NCBI GenBank assembly: GCA_027946555.1
Contig: JAPEVC010000214.1
Coordinates: 1-61,365 of the forward strand
Source of the DNA: Gnomoniopsis sp. IMI 355080
Lineage: Eukaryota; Ascomycota; Sordariomycetes; Diaporthales; Gnomoniaceae
DNA: 61,365 bases
Direction: 5' to 3'
Numbering within the stretch: the stretch's first letter is position 1; each line of letters opens with the position of its first letter. Positions 1 to 12,700 of this stretch are shown in pieces. The notes under the pieces are model-generated. The model was not told the origin of the DNA and did no database searches. It worked only from the letters and a program-made list of their open reading frames with translations. Both the position numbers and the translations under genes were made by a program.

Positions 1-498
1 CCTCCACCACCAATCGAAGAGACACCTCCGCCGCCACCGACGGTCATCTTGCCGCCTCCGCCACCGCCCCCAGTAATTCTGCAGCCTCCGCCGCCGCCGC
101 CGCCTCTGCCAGCGCCAGTGCCAGTGCCAGTGCGCGACGAAATTGATGTTATCGCGGTCGACGTTGAGCCTTCCGTGAAATCCAAGAAGTCATCTAGGCG
201 GTCGTCGTCATCTTCATCTTCTTCCTCGTCCGGCTCATCAGCATCAAAGTCGACCAAGAAGTCCAGCAAGAGCCGCGAAGAGTTCGAGCGAGAGAGGGAG
301 GTCATCATCGAGAGGGAGAGGTTCGTCCCGGTGTACCGACCACGGAATTACGAGTATCGGTACGTGGAGGCCGAGCGTCCTGTAAGGAGATCGCTCCCAC
401 CCCCGCCGCAACCACCTAGTCCTCCTAGGGACGACAGGGAGAGGATTTCTATTCATATTGAAGATCGTAGGAGGGATAGAGGGGGGTATTACCGATGA
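1..498 (+). CDS. 3' end of a proline- and serine-rich, charged low-complexity protein (5' truncated by window edge)
   Basis: The frame is open from base 1 to a TGA at 496-498, so the gene begins outside the window. The visible C-terminal part (about 165 residues) has three zones. First come poly-proline runs broken by VIL and PVPVPV. Then comes a serine run with Lys/Arg flanks (about residues 60-92). Last is an acidic/basic stretch (EEFERERE, IIERERF) with Tyr/Arg-rich sequence and a final proline tract, ending RGGYYR. Pezizomycotina encode large disordered proteins with such tails (DUF3824/DUF8035-like), but no folded domain is visible here, so the assignment is composition only. The coding frame is supported by its strong amino-acid bias and by being uninterrupted. 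No function is claimed. Confidence 0.7.
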   Translation, partial: PPPPIEETPPPPPTVILPPPPPPPVILQPPPPPPPLPAPVPVPVRDEIDVIAVDVEPSVKSKKSSRRSSSSSSSSSSGSSASKSTKKSSKSREEFEREREVIIERERFVPVYRPRNYEYRYVEAERPVRRSLPPPPQPPSPPRDDRERISIHIEDRRRDRGGYYR

Positions 499-2112
499 GG
501 CATGAGTTCGGGGTTTATTTGAGTGCTCAGTTTCGCAGCATTAGAGATGCTGTATGATTCATGACCCAGATTCTTTTCCACCATCGAACAGTGGATATTG
601 CCTGCATCAACGCAAAGGGTGGAAGGAAAGACACTATGCAACATAGCAAAGAGGGCCACTTAGGAGCCAGGCGTTTGGTATACCCGGATTTATATTTTAT
701 TTATTTCATACCTTCTTCGCAAAGATTGCAGCAAACCAGCTTTGAATCACTGGTATCAATAGAATTCATGATCTGCACTCCCAGCCATGCAATAGATCTC
801 GGGGGGTTCGGACAGACATTAGCAGCCTGGAGATTGTCTGCAGGTGGCAAAACTGTGTTTCTTTTGTTGTAGACGTAGCCAACACTGCGTGGAATCTCTC
901 TACAGCAGGCGGGCTCTCACATGTAGCTTGTCGCAGGCATATAACAGCTTGGTCTTCACATCCGCTGAAGAACAAAGTCCTGGGCACGCAGTGATCTCTG
1001 CTGCTGAGGCAATCTGTCAAGCCACATATCAACAGTTATATGGAGCAACCTGATTCTCACATACTTCACAATGTTGTACACTACCTAGGTACTAAGGAAT
1101 CATTGAGATTTAGGCATCCACAAAGAGAACGCTTCTTTACAATATACATTACTGTACAGTCATGGTAAGGCTGGTACCTCTGTCCCACTGGTGCAATTAG
1201 AACATAAGGAGTAGTGGATTTTGACAAAGCGCTCGAGAACAAACCCGTGCAGTCACAAATTTCCCTCTTCGGATAAAGCAATCTAGTCTCGGGTTCGAAT
1301 GATGTAGCAAATATGATCAAAGTTGTGATGATCTGTGGCATTTACGCTGGGTGGATCACTGTTGTGGAAGACATGGGGTTTGCGAACTTGGCAGTCTTGA
1401 TACAGATCTATCTTCTGGATGCTACTCCCACCTCTATCATGTGGGTACTATATATTGCTAGCACCAGTGAAGACGTTAACCACTGACGACGAAGACTCCA
1501 AGTTCCTCCAGGCAGACGGGTCGCTGTGTATCTATCGATATAGCCCACCCTTGTAAGCACCCGGGCAACAACTCCCATATTTGGGTGCATTCCTTAGCCA
1601 GTGAGCGTAGAATCGAGTACAGCGGACAGGCTTCAATCGATTATAGAAGCACCTGTGGCGCACCTGCTACTAAAATCTCTCTATTCACAACACGTTATGG
1701 ACCCAGAAGACCCTCAATAGCACACAAGGGGGCTACACATTAGATTGTGTGAACATGCCTGGTAGGAGGAGTGTGTCTGGATGAGCAAGTTGCTGTGAAA
1801 GAAAACAGAGGTCTTGGCCAGCAAGGGGCATTATCAGGAAGACATTGAGCTCTATGTTATGGCTACTCTCGCATCAATCACTGTTCAACATGATGCGGAC
1901 GACCTGGCAAGCTCATTTGATCCAATAACTGCTAGGACTATGCAGACCTAATGGGAGATGACGGAGTCTCTCAGGGAAAATGGAGTGGCTGGGTGACGAG
2001 AATTGATGTTCGCGAAAGGCTCCCGTATCAACGCCACAAACCCTCAAGTCTCGGGAGGGACACCTGAAAGAATATTTGAAAGCTAGAAGACACGGCTCCT
2101 TCTCTAGCTAGC

Positions 2113-2934
2113 TCACATAAGGCTGGCAGCCTCCCCCTTGAAGACAGACAGTGAAGCGGGAAAAATTATTCTCTGCTGGGCATATTGAACGGTACACGTG
2201 CGCTGGAGTCGCTCTGTTAAGCTTGTAAGCACTGTCCTAGTGATCACAGGCTGGCCCTCCATTCGCGGTAGGTGAAAAGCCTGACACGTATAGGGAATAG
2301 AGTGACGACCTTGGTATGCCTGATGAATGGTAGCAGAGTACGGCTGTAAGCGAGGACGGACAATGTGCAAGATTCTGTAGCATGCAGTAGTAGGACAATT
2401 GTTTAACCATGTGTATTGTGCATTGTCCCAAACCATCTGGTCCAATGGTCTCGTACCTATTCCAGAGCCTATGGGTAGGTACCTAGAGCGAACAACGCAG
2501 CGAGGATGGCAAAAAAAAGTTGGCTTCCAATAGGTCCATTCCTCTGGCGAGGGATTTAGTCGTTGAACGACGAGGCCGAGGAGACGTAGGATTCTATTGT
2601 CCAATACCGCGCACCCAGTACAACATACCCATCCCACCATTCGCACAACAGACTGCCAGAACGAACGACATAAAAATAAGACCACACTGCGCATTTGCGT
2701 GCGTCTGTCATCTTGCCACGTATTCCCATAGAGCCGCGATCCATCAGCAACACACGAGGAAGAGTGAATGCGCAGACACCAAGCAAATGGTAAAGGAGGT
2801 CGTTTTTGCAATGCCGAGCTGACCAACGATTTCGAGAGGCAGAGGATGACGAGAGTCTCCGCCTTTAACACGGTTGATGCCTTCGATTCTTTCTCATTGG
2901 CACTTGCCGCCAGGACCTGGGTAACCTTCCCCAA
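2113..2934 (-). CDS. orphan ORF, 273 codons, uncertain
   Basis: This is an uninterrupted ATG-to-stop frame of 273 residues starting at 2934. It is rich in Cys, Trp and Arg, with no signal peptide, transmembrane pattern, repeat or family motif that I recognise. It faces a weaker 186-residue frame on the plus strand at 2947-3507. A stop-free run of this length is unlikely by chance in about 50 % GC DNA, which is the only argument for coding. The composition looks like antisense or random translation. It could be a young species-specific gene, a relic, or chance. Confidence 0.15.
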   Translation of the reverse strand: MGKVTQVLAASANEKESKASTVLKAETLVILCLSKSLVSSALQKRPPLPFAWCLRIHSSSCVADGSRLYGNTWQDDRRTQMRSVVLFLCRSFWQSVVRMVGWVCCTGCAVLDNRILRLLGLVVQRLNPSPEEWTYWKPTFFCHPRCVVRSRYLPIGSGIGTRPLDQMVWDNAQYTWLNNCPTTACYRILHIVRPRLQPYSATIHQAYQGRHSIPYTCQAFHLPRMEGQPVITRTVLTSLTERLQRTCTVQYAQQRIIFPASLSVFKGEAASLM

Positions 2935-5622
2935 ACACTGCCAGCTTTGGCGTCGTGCTTGAAGTTACTACCTCGTTCCATAAAGCCCAACATGCAACCT
3001 CAATCTGTGCCTCAGTCCAGCCTAGCCTTTCAGCAGGCTTCTCTCCCAGGAAGTCGTGCAAGACCGAGACCATCGGCGGTCGTGTTCATGCCTGCTCTCC
3101 TAGCGCCCGTCGTTAGAAAATTGCGGGAACCCAAAGCCGGCCCCCCCCTTCTCCCACCCACCACACTCATGACTGTCGAACAAAACTTTGTACAACGGGC
3201 GTCAACAGTTCTGTCGGACCATCGCACTGTGACAGCGTCTGCGATGAATGGTATGCCATTGACTCACGCCATTTGCGCTCGCTGTGCTGGTGCGGAAATT
3301 TTCAACCCGCAACCAGCGAGAGATCAGCTCATCGGCTCGCAGTGGCTGAAACAGGCTGTGTTGAGGTCTCAGCCTTGCAAACCCGGAATTGCTGTGCAGG
3401 CCTTCAAACCTCATGCGTCGATCCTCTCTCCAGCAGCCTGGCTGACCTTGCAGCTGGCAGCCAACTGTGAAGTGGCGCACCATGAGGACAGAAGCATGGG
3501 GATTTAGTCAGGTAATGGTGTGTTTGAGCACAGATGCAATGCAGCTAAGCATAGACATTAGTTCAGCCAAGAGGCTAAGCGGCCAAGACGGACGCTGGAA
3601 TGCTTGTCTTGCCCATCGCTTGTCTGGGAGGTGGTCAGCACGCGCCACATAGCCTCGATTGCGATTCTGAAACACGTCCCAAACCAACCAAGATCTCCGC
3701 TCCTGTCGTTTCGGATCCTCACCTGGTAAGAAATGGGGCATGAGGCCATCTTGACAGATGCTCTCGACCGGCTTGCGGGGTCAAAGCCTGTTGGAGCCAA
3801 GTGAGGACGATGGACCCCTAAAAGTCAAGTACTCACTGATAGTCCCAAGTGGTTCAAAGCCAAGATTCCGGGACTGCTTAGACGTGTGTATCACCAAGGC
3901 TGCGTCCTCTGTGATGTGCGTGCTGACCATCATCATAGAAAACACAGGACTTGGGACTTGGGATGAAAGTCCAGGGCCTGGGTCATTTTGGTTCGGTAGC
4001 CAAGAGCCGAAGTTACGGGAATACACACGGACACGATTTGCCAAGTGAACTCTCCAAAAGTCAAGACGTCGACGTTGACTATGGGACTGAAGCGCCAATC
4101 ATGCTGTCTCGACATCATTGCTGTGCATACCGCTTCTTTGCGGGTTCGTCTAGCAACTCCCTAGCATCCAGTGGTTGTTGCAGTCCACTGACTCTGTGCG
4201 GCACGCGGTACACGCCAGATCCGACCTGCACCAACGTCGCGTTTGATGAGCAATCGCTCGCCACCCGCCCTTTTACCACTCCCCCTCGGTGATCGCCGCT
4301 CAGGGTCCAATGTTGGGGTCTCTTTCTGTCTTGTTTCACAGCGGCCGTGGCCATGATCGACGTCCAACAAGATTGTTTCCGTGGTAGCTTGACAGGTCAA
4401 GATCTTCGGCGATCCTGCGTTCGAGGATGCCCCTAGACTACCTTCTATGCAATAGCGATGTGGCACGCTCCACCAACGCATTTCCATCATCATGGATCCC
4501 TCGGCAAATCGATCATTCCTGGTTCCGTGCGTCAAGGTGTGGCAGAGATCGTCGGCTGACGGGTGATGAGAAATCCGGACATCGCGGACAGGTAAGATTG
4601 CTTGGTCGAGATGATTTCTTGAGATAGACAAAACGGGCGAGGTACGCTTGTGGCAATAATTGTTCCGATGACCTCGCCAATCGCAGTAATGGGAAATCAG
4701 AGGAGTTCCATGGTACAAGACGGAAGTCCGCCTTCGATACGGGAGAACGTCGCGTGGCGATGATTATCTTGTTCCGCAGTCAGTAATGGAGTTGGCACTC
4801 CGGAAGCCCTGCCTTTCCAGATCGAAGCTTCATGTGTCTTTCTCTGGCAATACGTGAATCTGGATTCCGTTAAGCCAGGCGGGAATAGACATTCCACTAT
4901 GGGGGCTACCGAGAATTTGCACAATGATATGACCAACCCCACCGTCCCATGTTCATTCCATTTGTGGTTCGCAACATTGCCAAGTGTAAACGATGCCGCG
5001 TTACTATAGTGTTCTCACATATGAGCACGACACAAACACTGTTCGATAGGACGAGGATGTCAAAGGCCGTCTATGCACAGTAGCAGCGAACTTGACTCGG
5101 AGCTACCATGTCGAAAGTGCAATAATAGAAATGTGCGCGGCATGCGGATTATTCTTCATACTCCTATGAGACTCTCCGTCATCATCCACTAACATCAGAT
5201 GAGAGACGTTCATGGCAGCTGTAAGTCTCGGCGTGCGCGTGCAGTTTGTCAATGGACGCGTCTGCTGAAAACTCGGCCTAGTCCTCTCGGCGCTATCCCC
5301 AGGGTTCCAGCAATTGGGCCGTGGCTAAGAAATGTTTCGGCGCATTTCGAAACAGGCAGTCAGTTGACATGAATGAACTATACGATTCGTGTACACAGTA
5401 GTGATACAACACATACGTCTGGGCAAGCTGACTTGCATAGATTTGGGAAATGAAGGAGAGTGCTGGGCGGTTGTTGACGAGACGGCCAAAGTCAAACAAA
5501 TTGCAACGGCTCTACAAAGTAGACCTAGTCGACGCCAGATTGACAAAAGTGACGCGGAGCATCGGATCCGATAGGGCTATACGTCGGACTACACGTCTAT
5601 TATTCGGCCAGGTTTCAAACAC

Positions 5623-5640
5623 AATAACAATAACAATAAC
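5623..5640. repeat. AATAAC microsatellite
   Basis: Three tandem AATAAC units lie within an A/C-rich run in the 0.5-9.7 kb gene-poor stretch. It is a simple-sequence repeat with no apparent function. Confidence 0.7.
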
Positions 5641-8261
5641 AAAACCTTCGAGAAGGCGAACTAGAGAGGCCTGACGTGAAGCATAACCTGGTTTTTGGCC
5701 CGCAGCTCGTGGTTCAAATTGATGACTACCAACATCAGCCACACAAGCGAACGTCCATGGTTGAAACGCCACGAACACTCCGCCCGTGTCTGACCCACCC
5801 GGGGCCGCCAAACGGTGGAGTAAAAAACCGCCGGGTTGGTCGTCGAGAAAAGGACCCCACGCCGGCTCCGAATCGGCACGTGTAGCATCAGCAAAAGCTC
5901 GCGGTCATGCCCAGTGACACTCCCGCGGGGGTGGTAGGGCCTGGGACGACGTGCGCATCCTATCACACCGCCGTTCTGTTCGAAACTGTGGTCGACTGGG
6001 AAGTAAGGGAGGCGATGTTTGAGGCTCATTGGCCAAGATGAGGGTCAGGTATCACTTGCAAAAAAGAAGATAAACGAGGGTGTGTCCCTCAATTGGTGCG
6101 GGCCCTTGGTCGGCCGGGGATTTCGGAGGCTAGCCGGGGGACTAAATGTCGAACTACGCGCTTGCAGTTTCTACCTAGCATTTTGACATCTTTGTACACC
6201 ATTCCCATGGAAAAGCAGATCGGCATAATATTCTGCCGAAATGACGGTGTATATTCTGACGTGAGCTTATTGTAATTTTGGCTTCACATCGAGTTTGGGA
6301 ACCACCGGCTGCCATGAAGGTCCGGAGGTCAAATATGGGGGACCCACGGAGCTAAGTTCACCAACCTTCCCCACGATCGATGAGGAGCTATCAGTCTACC
6401 AATCGACCAACCGGGGAATTCCAAGCTGGGCACCGGCAAGTGGGATCTAGGGTTGCATGCGCGATTTTGCATTCTCACTGAAAAGGTTGTAGTGGCATGG
6501 GCTGAATGCCGTGGCGTCGGCGCAAATTTGTGTCGAGAAAAAAAAAACTGGCATCATCTCCGCCTAGTCTGGGTACATTGTCTCAAATTTGCTCGCCGCA
6601 CCAGGAGTCTTGCACCTGTCAGAAAGTCGTAAATGGGTTTGACGTTTGCTTTCATAAGTCATGAGGGCGCGGACGGTCCAGCCCGAAGTTAATATATATT
6701 ACGAGGGTTGATGCTGGTTGCGTGGATGGCAGACGGGCGGCTCTGTAAGCCCTGACAGCCAGTAGTCGACGTATGCAATCTTTCACCCGGCCAGGATTTT
6801 ATTTCATTTGCGAGGTCGCATCACCTGGTTCAAATTCTGCACTACGGACCGCGAGTAAAATTCTGGAAGACGAATGAACCTGTTTCAGAAGAGTTCTGAG
6901 AAAGTTGCAGTCCTTCATGCCTGATGGGGCAGCTCATTTTGTTATTGACTCCCCCTATGGGATGTGTCGGGCCGACAGGGATCAAACCTGCTCCGAGCAA
7001 ACAGCCTCGATGGATCTCAGATGGTGGCTTGCTGCTGTATAACGTGAGCCCTGACAGGCTGCCTCCGCCTAGCGGCTGGTCGGTGCTGGCATACTTTGAC
7101 AGTTCGCGGCGATCTGCGAAGGGTTCGCGCTGAGGTTAATCTGCGGAAAGAACTGGCGCCGCACGCTAATAAATGAACGCCAGAAGCGATCCTATGGGGA
7201 TACTAGGGGTGGCGGGGATGAAGATATTAGATTGTACCTGCAGGATATCTCCCACTGCTGCAACGATACGGTCTCCTGCATTGTGCGTTTGGAGTTGTGC
7301 TCCGGGGAATTCCCCGAAGGCGGCAGCAGCAGCAGCAGGAGCAGGAGCAGAGCGCTTCACGACCATACTCCTTCTGCCACATGTATCTGCGTGCACAAAC
7401 GAGTGCAAGCGGATACTAAGATTGTGCATCAGCAAACTAGATAACAGGAAACGCACATGTTTCCAGACCCCAGATCCTAGGAAAGTCTCTAGATTCCTCT
7501 TCCGTGCTTTGCTGCAAGTGATTAATTTACTTTTTCACTGACGTGAACCGAACGGTGGTACCGGTGGCCTGCACGCGGGTTTGTGATTGATTGATGGACA
7601 TGACTTTCCCGGACAGCCTGAGCTTCAAGTTCTGGAGAGTAGTATTAAATACCAGCACTGGTGGCAGGCTAGAGGATCTCATCTCCGGGCGATGGCCCAG
7701 ATGGAATGGCTGATGATCTGAAATGCAAGGCCGTGCTCCCCCAAAGCGCACATCCCAATGACACCTCAGGACGAATGGAATCGTAGGTCTGCTTAGCGAC
7801 AAGCCTAGGTACAAAAATAACAGCAAAGGTTTACTACTGTGTATGACCATTTGGTATTCGACGCCGGCGCGATGGGGCCTGTGGGCTAAGGTTGCCAAAA
7901 AGTATCCAGCAGTGTGGAGCGTGTTATCGGGTTTAGTGGGCTGACAGGCTAAAAGTGCCCGGGCGCTCTTGCTAGGGGGACCGGGGAGGTGTGGAAACGT
8001 GTGGCTCCTCGCACTTTATTAGACATGGACATGGATATGGACCGGGGTGTTGCAGGTTTGGGACGGTTTGGGAGGGTGGCTTGATGGAGCTAGCCTGGAT
8101 GTGGATGTAGGTGGCATTGCAGCGCAGGGAAAAGGTCCAAGACTGCAACGGCAAACAGCGGAGACAGCGGGGCGCTCATCTCTTTAGCAAGGCCGCCCGC
8201 GTCACGCGTACACCAAGAGACTGAAGGGACGAGACCAGAAACTACACGGTCCTGGACATGC

Positions 8262-8292
8262 AGTCCTGGACATTGTTTGAATGTCCAGGACT
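8262..8292. repeat. perfect inverted repeat (13-bp stem, 5-nt loop)
   Basis: The arms AGTCCTGGACATT (8262-8274) and AATGTCCAGGACT (8280-8292) are exact reverse complements around the loop GTTTG. A third, direct copy of the GTCCTGGACAT core lies immediately upstream at 8250-8260. It lies in non-coding DNA about 1.45 kb before the Bem3-like gene. It could be a cruciform or RNA hairpin, a dyad binding site, or the end of a small foldback element. Confidence 0.8.
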
Positions 8293-9738
8293 CTGTATAG
8301 TCAAAGACGGTGTGGATGTGAGCATGGTGATGCTTGTCAAGTGGGTCGTGACTCGTCAACATTACCACGCAGTACCATAGTATCACCTTCAGTGCAAAGC
8401 ATGTATGGTTTCCTTGAATGAAGTGCGAAGTAGGCTCTCGGTGTCTGGCCTCGAAACTGGTCAAGGTGGAGGAGGCGGGGGAGGACTGAACGTTGCACTA
8501 TTGCAGGAGTCGGAAATGAATGATTTGCACTCACGTTCCATCGAATGGGTCGGCCAGTTTAGAATGGACCCAAGTGAACCAAATGGTGGTTAGAAATGGC
8601 AGGAGCACCCACACATGCAGTGAAAAGACAGCAGGTATAGGCAAACTGGGAGACAGCAGGCTGGCAGGGCTTGGCAGGGCAGTCAGATCACTTCAAGTCA
8701 AGTCATTTCAAGTCATTTCCAGAGCACCGAGAATCCATCCATGACGCTGCGTATTTTCGCCCACGTGAATTCACATCTTGACCTGTGCACTCCTTCGAAC
8801 GGTTTTTTTCCCTTTAGGTTGACTACTTCATTACTCTTCCCCAAACAATGCTTCTTTTGACTCAAACGGCGGTACCATTGATTTGAGATCTGATGATTGT
8901 TTCATGCAGCATATGTTCCCGTCACTCACGTAATAATTAGTCTTTTTTTCTTCCTCCTCACTTGCCTCCACGCGGTCAACCCCTCGTTCGACTACCGAGC
9001 TACCAGGCGGCTTCGACTGTGAAAGGGTTGGCCTTACATCCCTCTTGTACCTCGTCCAATCGGGGTAATTGTTTGGAAGAACCAGCTGGCATCGACCTCC
9101 TGTTTCGCTAAAGACGGACGAATTGAACGGCGCTGCGCAACCGCAACAAACCAGATCCTTTGGTCTCTTTCGCTCCTTGTGCAGAAAGGTTGGTTCACTG
9201 GCGACCGTCTCGAGGACAGGGACACCCAAGCACCTCTCGAAACAGCCCTTCTCCAAAACCTCGAACTCGCAGTTCCCGTCGACCCTCCTTGCACGCACAA
9301 GGGCTTGTCACAGACACACACTCGCCAGTCTGGAGGTTTCTGGTCTTGGCTCCCGGTCTTCTGGTCGACCGTCCATGTGCCCTTTTGCTGGTCTGGATCT
9401 GGATCTCGTGATCTGCATTTGGCAACTTGGATCTGAAGCTGAAGCCGAAGCCAAAGCTATCGGGCTGGCCAAAGTTTCTGGACAGCTTACTATCCTTCTA
9501 CTTGGCCAACCAAGATCGGCCATTGCTCTTGTCGCAGACCTGTCGACTCCCTGCGCGCCCTTATTAGCGAGTGAACAGCAGCATTACAGCCTACGCCCGT
9601 ACTACTGACTGAACCTAGTACGGAGTTTTTTTGGCGGCAGACCCTTCAACGCCCCTGCCTGGCGCCTGGGTCCCCCGCTTCCTCGACAGGCTCGAGTATT
9701 TCGAGACTGCCACCCTCGCCTTGCTCGCATAGTGGACC

Positions 9739-12700
9739 ATGTCGCAGCTTGCCCTCCCGGGCAGGGAACCTTCTTCCGAAGTAGACCATTCCCGGCTTGA
9801 TCTTCAATCTTCCCAGGACGCAGGTGTTCATGCCCCAACTCCAAATCTTGACTACCGTCCCCCAGAAAACCTACCTTACACGCCTACCTCGCCTACCAAC
9901 CGATCCGACTTCAATTCCGACCACTACGGCGATTGTTATGCCCAGGACAGCCCTACCATAGGCAGACCTCACATTAGTGGCCAACCCCAGCGCTCAACCC
10001 AATCCGCTCCCCGTCCCAGTCCTATTACCGTCCTCCCAAACGGTGCATTAGCCTCAACGTCGACTTCTCTTGGCTCGTCACCAACCACTCCTCTGTCAAG
10101 CACTGGTGCCAGGTAAGGAATCTTCTCTCTGCTTCCCTTCTTCAAACTGCTTCGTGCAACTGGTTGCAGCCCCGCTCCTTTCTGGTCCTCCGTGAATGCA
10201 AAGCGGTCCGGCACGGGTATTTCTCTGCGACCGGCGCTATTCGTAGACTGGAGTTTCACATCATTTATTCATCACGGGATTCTCTTCTTGATCCTTTGAC
10301 CATCTCTTTGTGAATGCGTCTGGTCTTGACAGCGGCTTTTTGTTTGCCCTCTCTTTTTACGACTTCACTGACACGGCTCCATGCTAATCTACGACCTGTT
10401 ACAATTTCAGATTCCGGAAACCTGCGCCCAGCCCGCTTCACAACATCACCGCAATATCTCCCCCGAACAGTCCTAGCCCTACCAGCCCACGATCCAATCG
10501 TCCTTTTGCACTATACGACGCCTCCGTCGAGACTGCTGTGTCAGTTCCCATTTCGCATTCTCTGAAGACCCCAACGACCTCGAGGTTCGTTACGGATCTT
10601 TTAGAAGTCAGAGCCAAGGTCAACGAGGAGTCGTACGACAACAGCGCTTCTCCTAACACCGAGACGTTTAGGCAGGCGGAAAGCTCAGGGTACGTAGATT
10701 TGGCCAGCCCTCTTTGGGAGACCTTTGCAATCAGATCATTGCCACCGAGTGTTTGCTAGTGGTCCAGCTAACATGTCAAGTAGATCCTCTCTATATCAAC
10801 GCCTTCCGAATGAAAACAGAAGCGTGTCCGATCCCATAAGTAAGCCTGGAGCCTCAATCAATACAATCTCCCAGGCCATGCCTGGGGCCTCAAGGATGGA
10901 CGCCGTGAAGGGAGCCCCACGGAACTCGTCCATAGATTCCGCGATATCTGCTTTATCTTCAGGCTCTTCCGCGACGAAGAACCCACAGGATATCGCTTCC
11001 AACCCGGCCGACATCGCCAAGCTGGTCAAGGCTGCTGGTTCCCCCGAGGCAGTGATCCAGTACTTGCTGAAAGAGAAAAACTCGCAATCTCAGCAGAATG
11101 CGCAGCTTTGGCGGTTGGTGGACAAGCAGAGGGCGATGATTTTGGGCCTTAATAAGGATTTGGAACGGTCCTTCAAAGAGAAGGAGAAGTATAGAAAAAA
11201 GTTAAAAGAGGTCATGAGCCTGCACACACCTTCAGCTGGGGCCCCGTCAGCGGCCGTGCAACCATCGGAGAATGGCGACCCAAGTATGGCCAGTGCTGAG
11301 CCGTCGGCCACGAAGAGGCCTGCCTTGGACATTCCTGCGTCGCCTAGCGCTGGTTCGGAAGGAAGTAAGATCTCGCCTGTCGACGTCTCCATGGCACCGT
11401 ACCCGATCACACCTCCAGCAGACCATGTTAGCAATGGACCGCCCTCTGCAGTCGGCGAAATACTAAATCCTGAGCATGCCATGCCCGAGGCAAGTCAGCA
11501 CGCCTTCGACCAATTTGACCACGATGCCGAAGAAAGGGAAGCAGAAGAAGAGAAAAAACAGACTGATGCTTCAGACGACTTGCCGCTCAATGAACCAGTT
11601 CCACCGTCGTTGATTTCGAAAAACCCATCGCCACCCCCACAGGGCGCGTTGCCTGCACTGCCCCAGTCGGCTGCTTCTAAATCAGAAGCGTCAGCTGCTG
11701 ACGATGATGACGGCCTGTCACAATTTCCAGCCCCTCCAGGTCCTCCGCCACGGAAACCACCGCCAGCACCTTTACAATTGCAGGCAACCAGCCTCGCTTC
11801 AAATGTGGACCAGGAAGATCTGCAGAGTGACGCTCAAGACGAAGTTGACGATATGACTGCGGAAAAGCGAGGTCGACGCAGGACTAGACACGAAGACGAT
11901 GAAATACGCGAAATCCTGGCTTTGAAGGAAGCCGAAGCACGAAGCCTTTCGAAAAAGAGCAAGCAGAGCAACAGCAGCAAAGGCACACCGAGCGAGGCCC
12001 CACCGGAAATACAGCTCCTAGCTGGAACTCCGACAACAACTTCGCCATCTATGCTGAACAGAACTAGCGCTCCTGGGCCTACGGGATCTCTCGCGGGAAT
12101 CCTTAATAGCGCCGCCTCAGATGCCAATTCGCCGATCCGAAGCCCTGGCTTACCCTCAAGTCCTCGCCGCTTGCCGGTGGGCTCAGGACCGAACTCTCCT
12201 CCGTTGTCTCCTCGTCCAAGCGGCGTGTCTGGATTGGCTTTGTCGCCTCGCGAGCCTCACCAAACAGTCCCCTTGCCTCCAAGCACACCTCTTCAGACTC
12301 CATCACCCAATGACGGTCTTGCCTTGAAGTCGCCTCAACCTCTGAATATTGTCAAGAAGGCTATCGTCGAGTCCGAAACTGTTCACACTCCAACCTCCAG
12401 CCGTGAGAGCGCAAGTGAGCGAACACGAATATACAAAGGCTTTATCACCGAGGAATACCCTGATCTGCTCATAAACCCAGACGCCTTGATTGCGGTCGAT
12501 GTCAAGGTGGCCTCCTCACGAATGAAGCCTTCACGAGCTAGTATCATCTCTCTTACGCAACTGGAGGAAGACCCTGTGTTCACGCTGGCCATTCTGTCTA
12601 GAGCTGACGGCGGAGAATTGTGGCGAGTTGAGAAAGACTCGTTGTCTCTTGCAAAATTGGATGCAAAATTGAAGCAATGCCCAGAATGTACTGCGAGAAC

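Larger units (their letters stand above)
499..9738. other. gene-poor 9.2-kb intergenic stretch
   Basis: No ORF here matches a recognisable family, and the open frames are mostly short and of random composition. It holds one long orphan frame (2113-2934, minus), a short AATAAC microsatellite near 5623-5640, a CAG/GAG-rich run near 7323-7350 and a perfect 13-bp hairpin at 8262-8292. The last several hundred bases before 9739 are pyrimidine-rich and may be promoter and leader of the Bem3-like gene. Confidence 0.6.

Noticed and set aside
2947..3507. 186-codon plus-strand ORF facing the orphan ORF
   Set aside because: An open run of this length is expected about once per window by chance, and no protein-like pattern was seen.
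6825..6840. tRNA B-box-like GGTTCAAATTC, and similar GGTTCGAAT at 1290
   Set aside because: No matching A-box, acceptor stem or cloverleaf could be formed around either.
8831..9298. 155-codon minus-strand ORF before the Bem3-like gene
   Set aside because: Random-looking composition in what is probably promoter or leader of the plus-strand gene.
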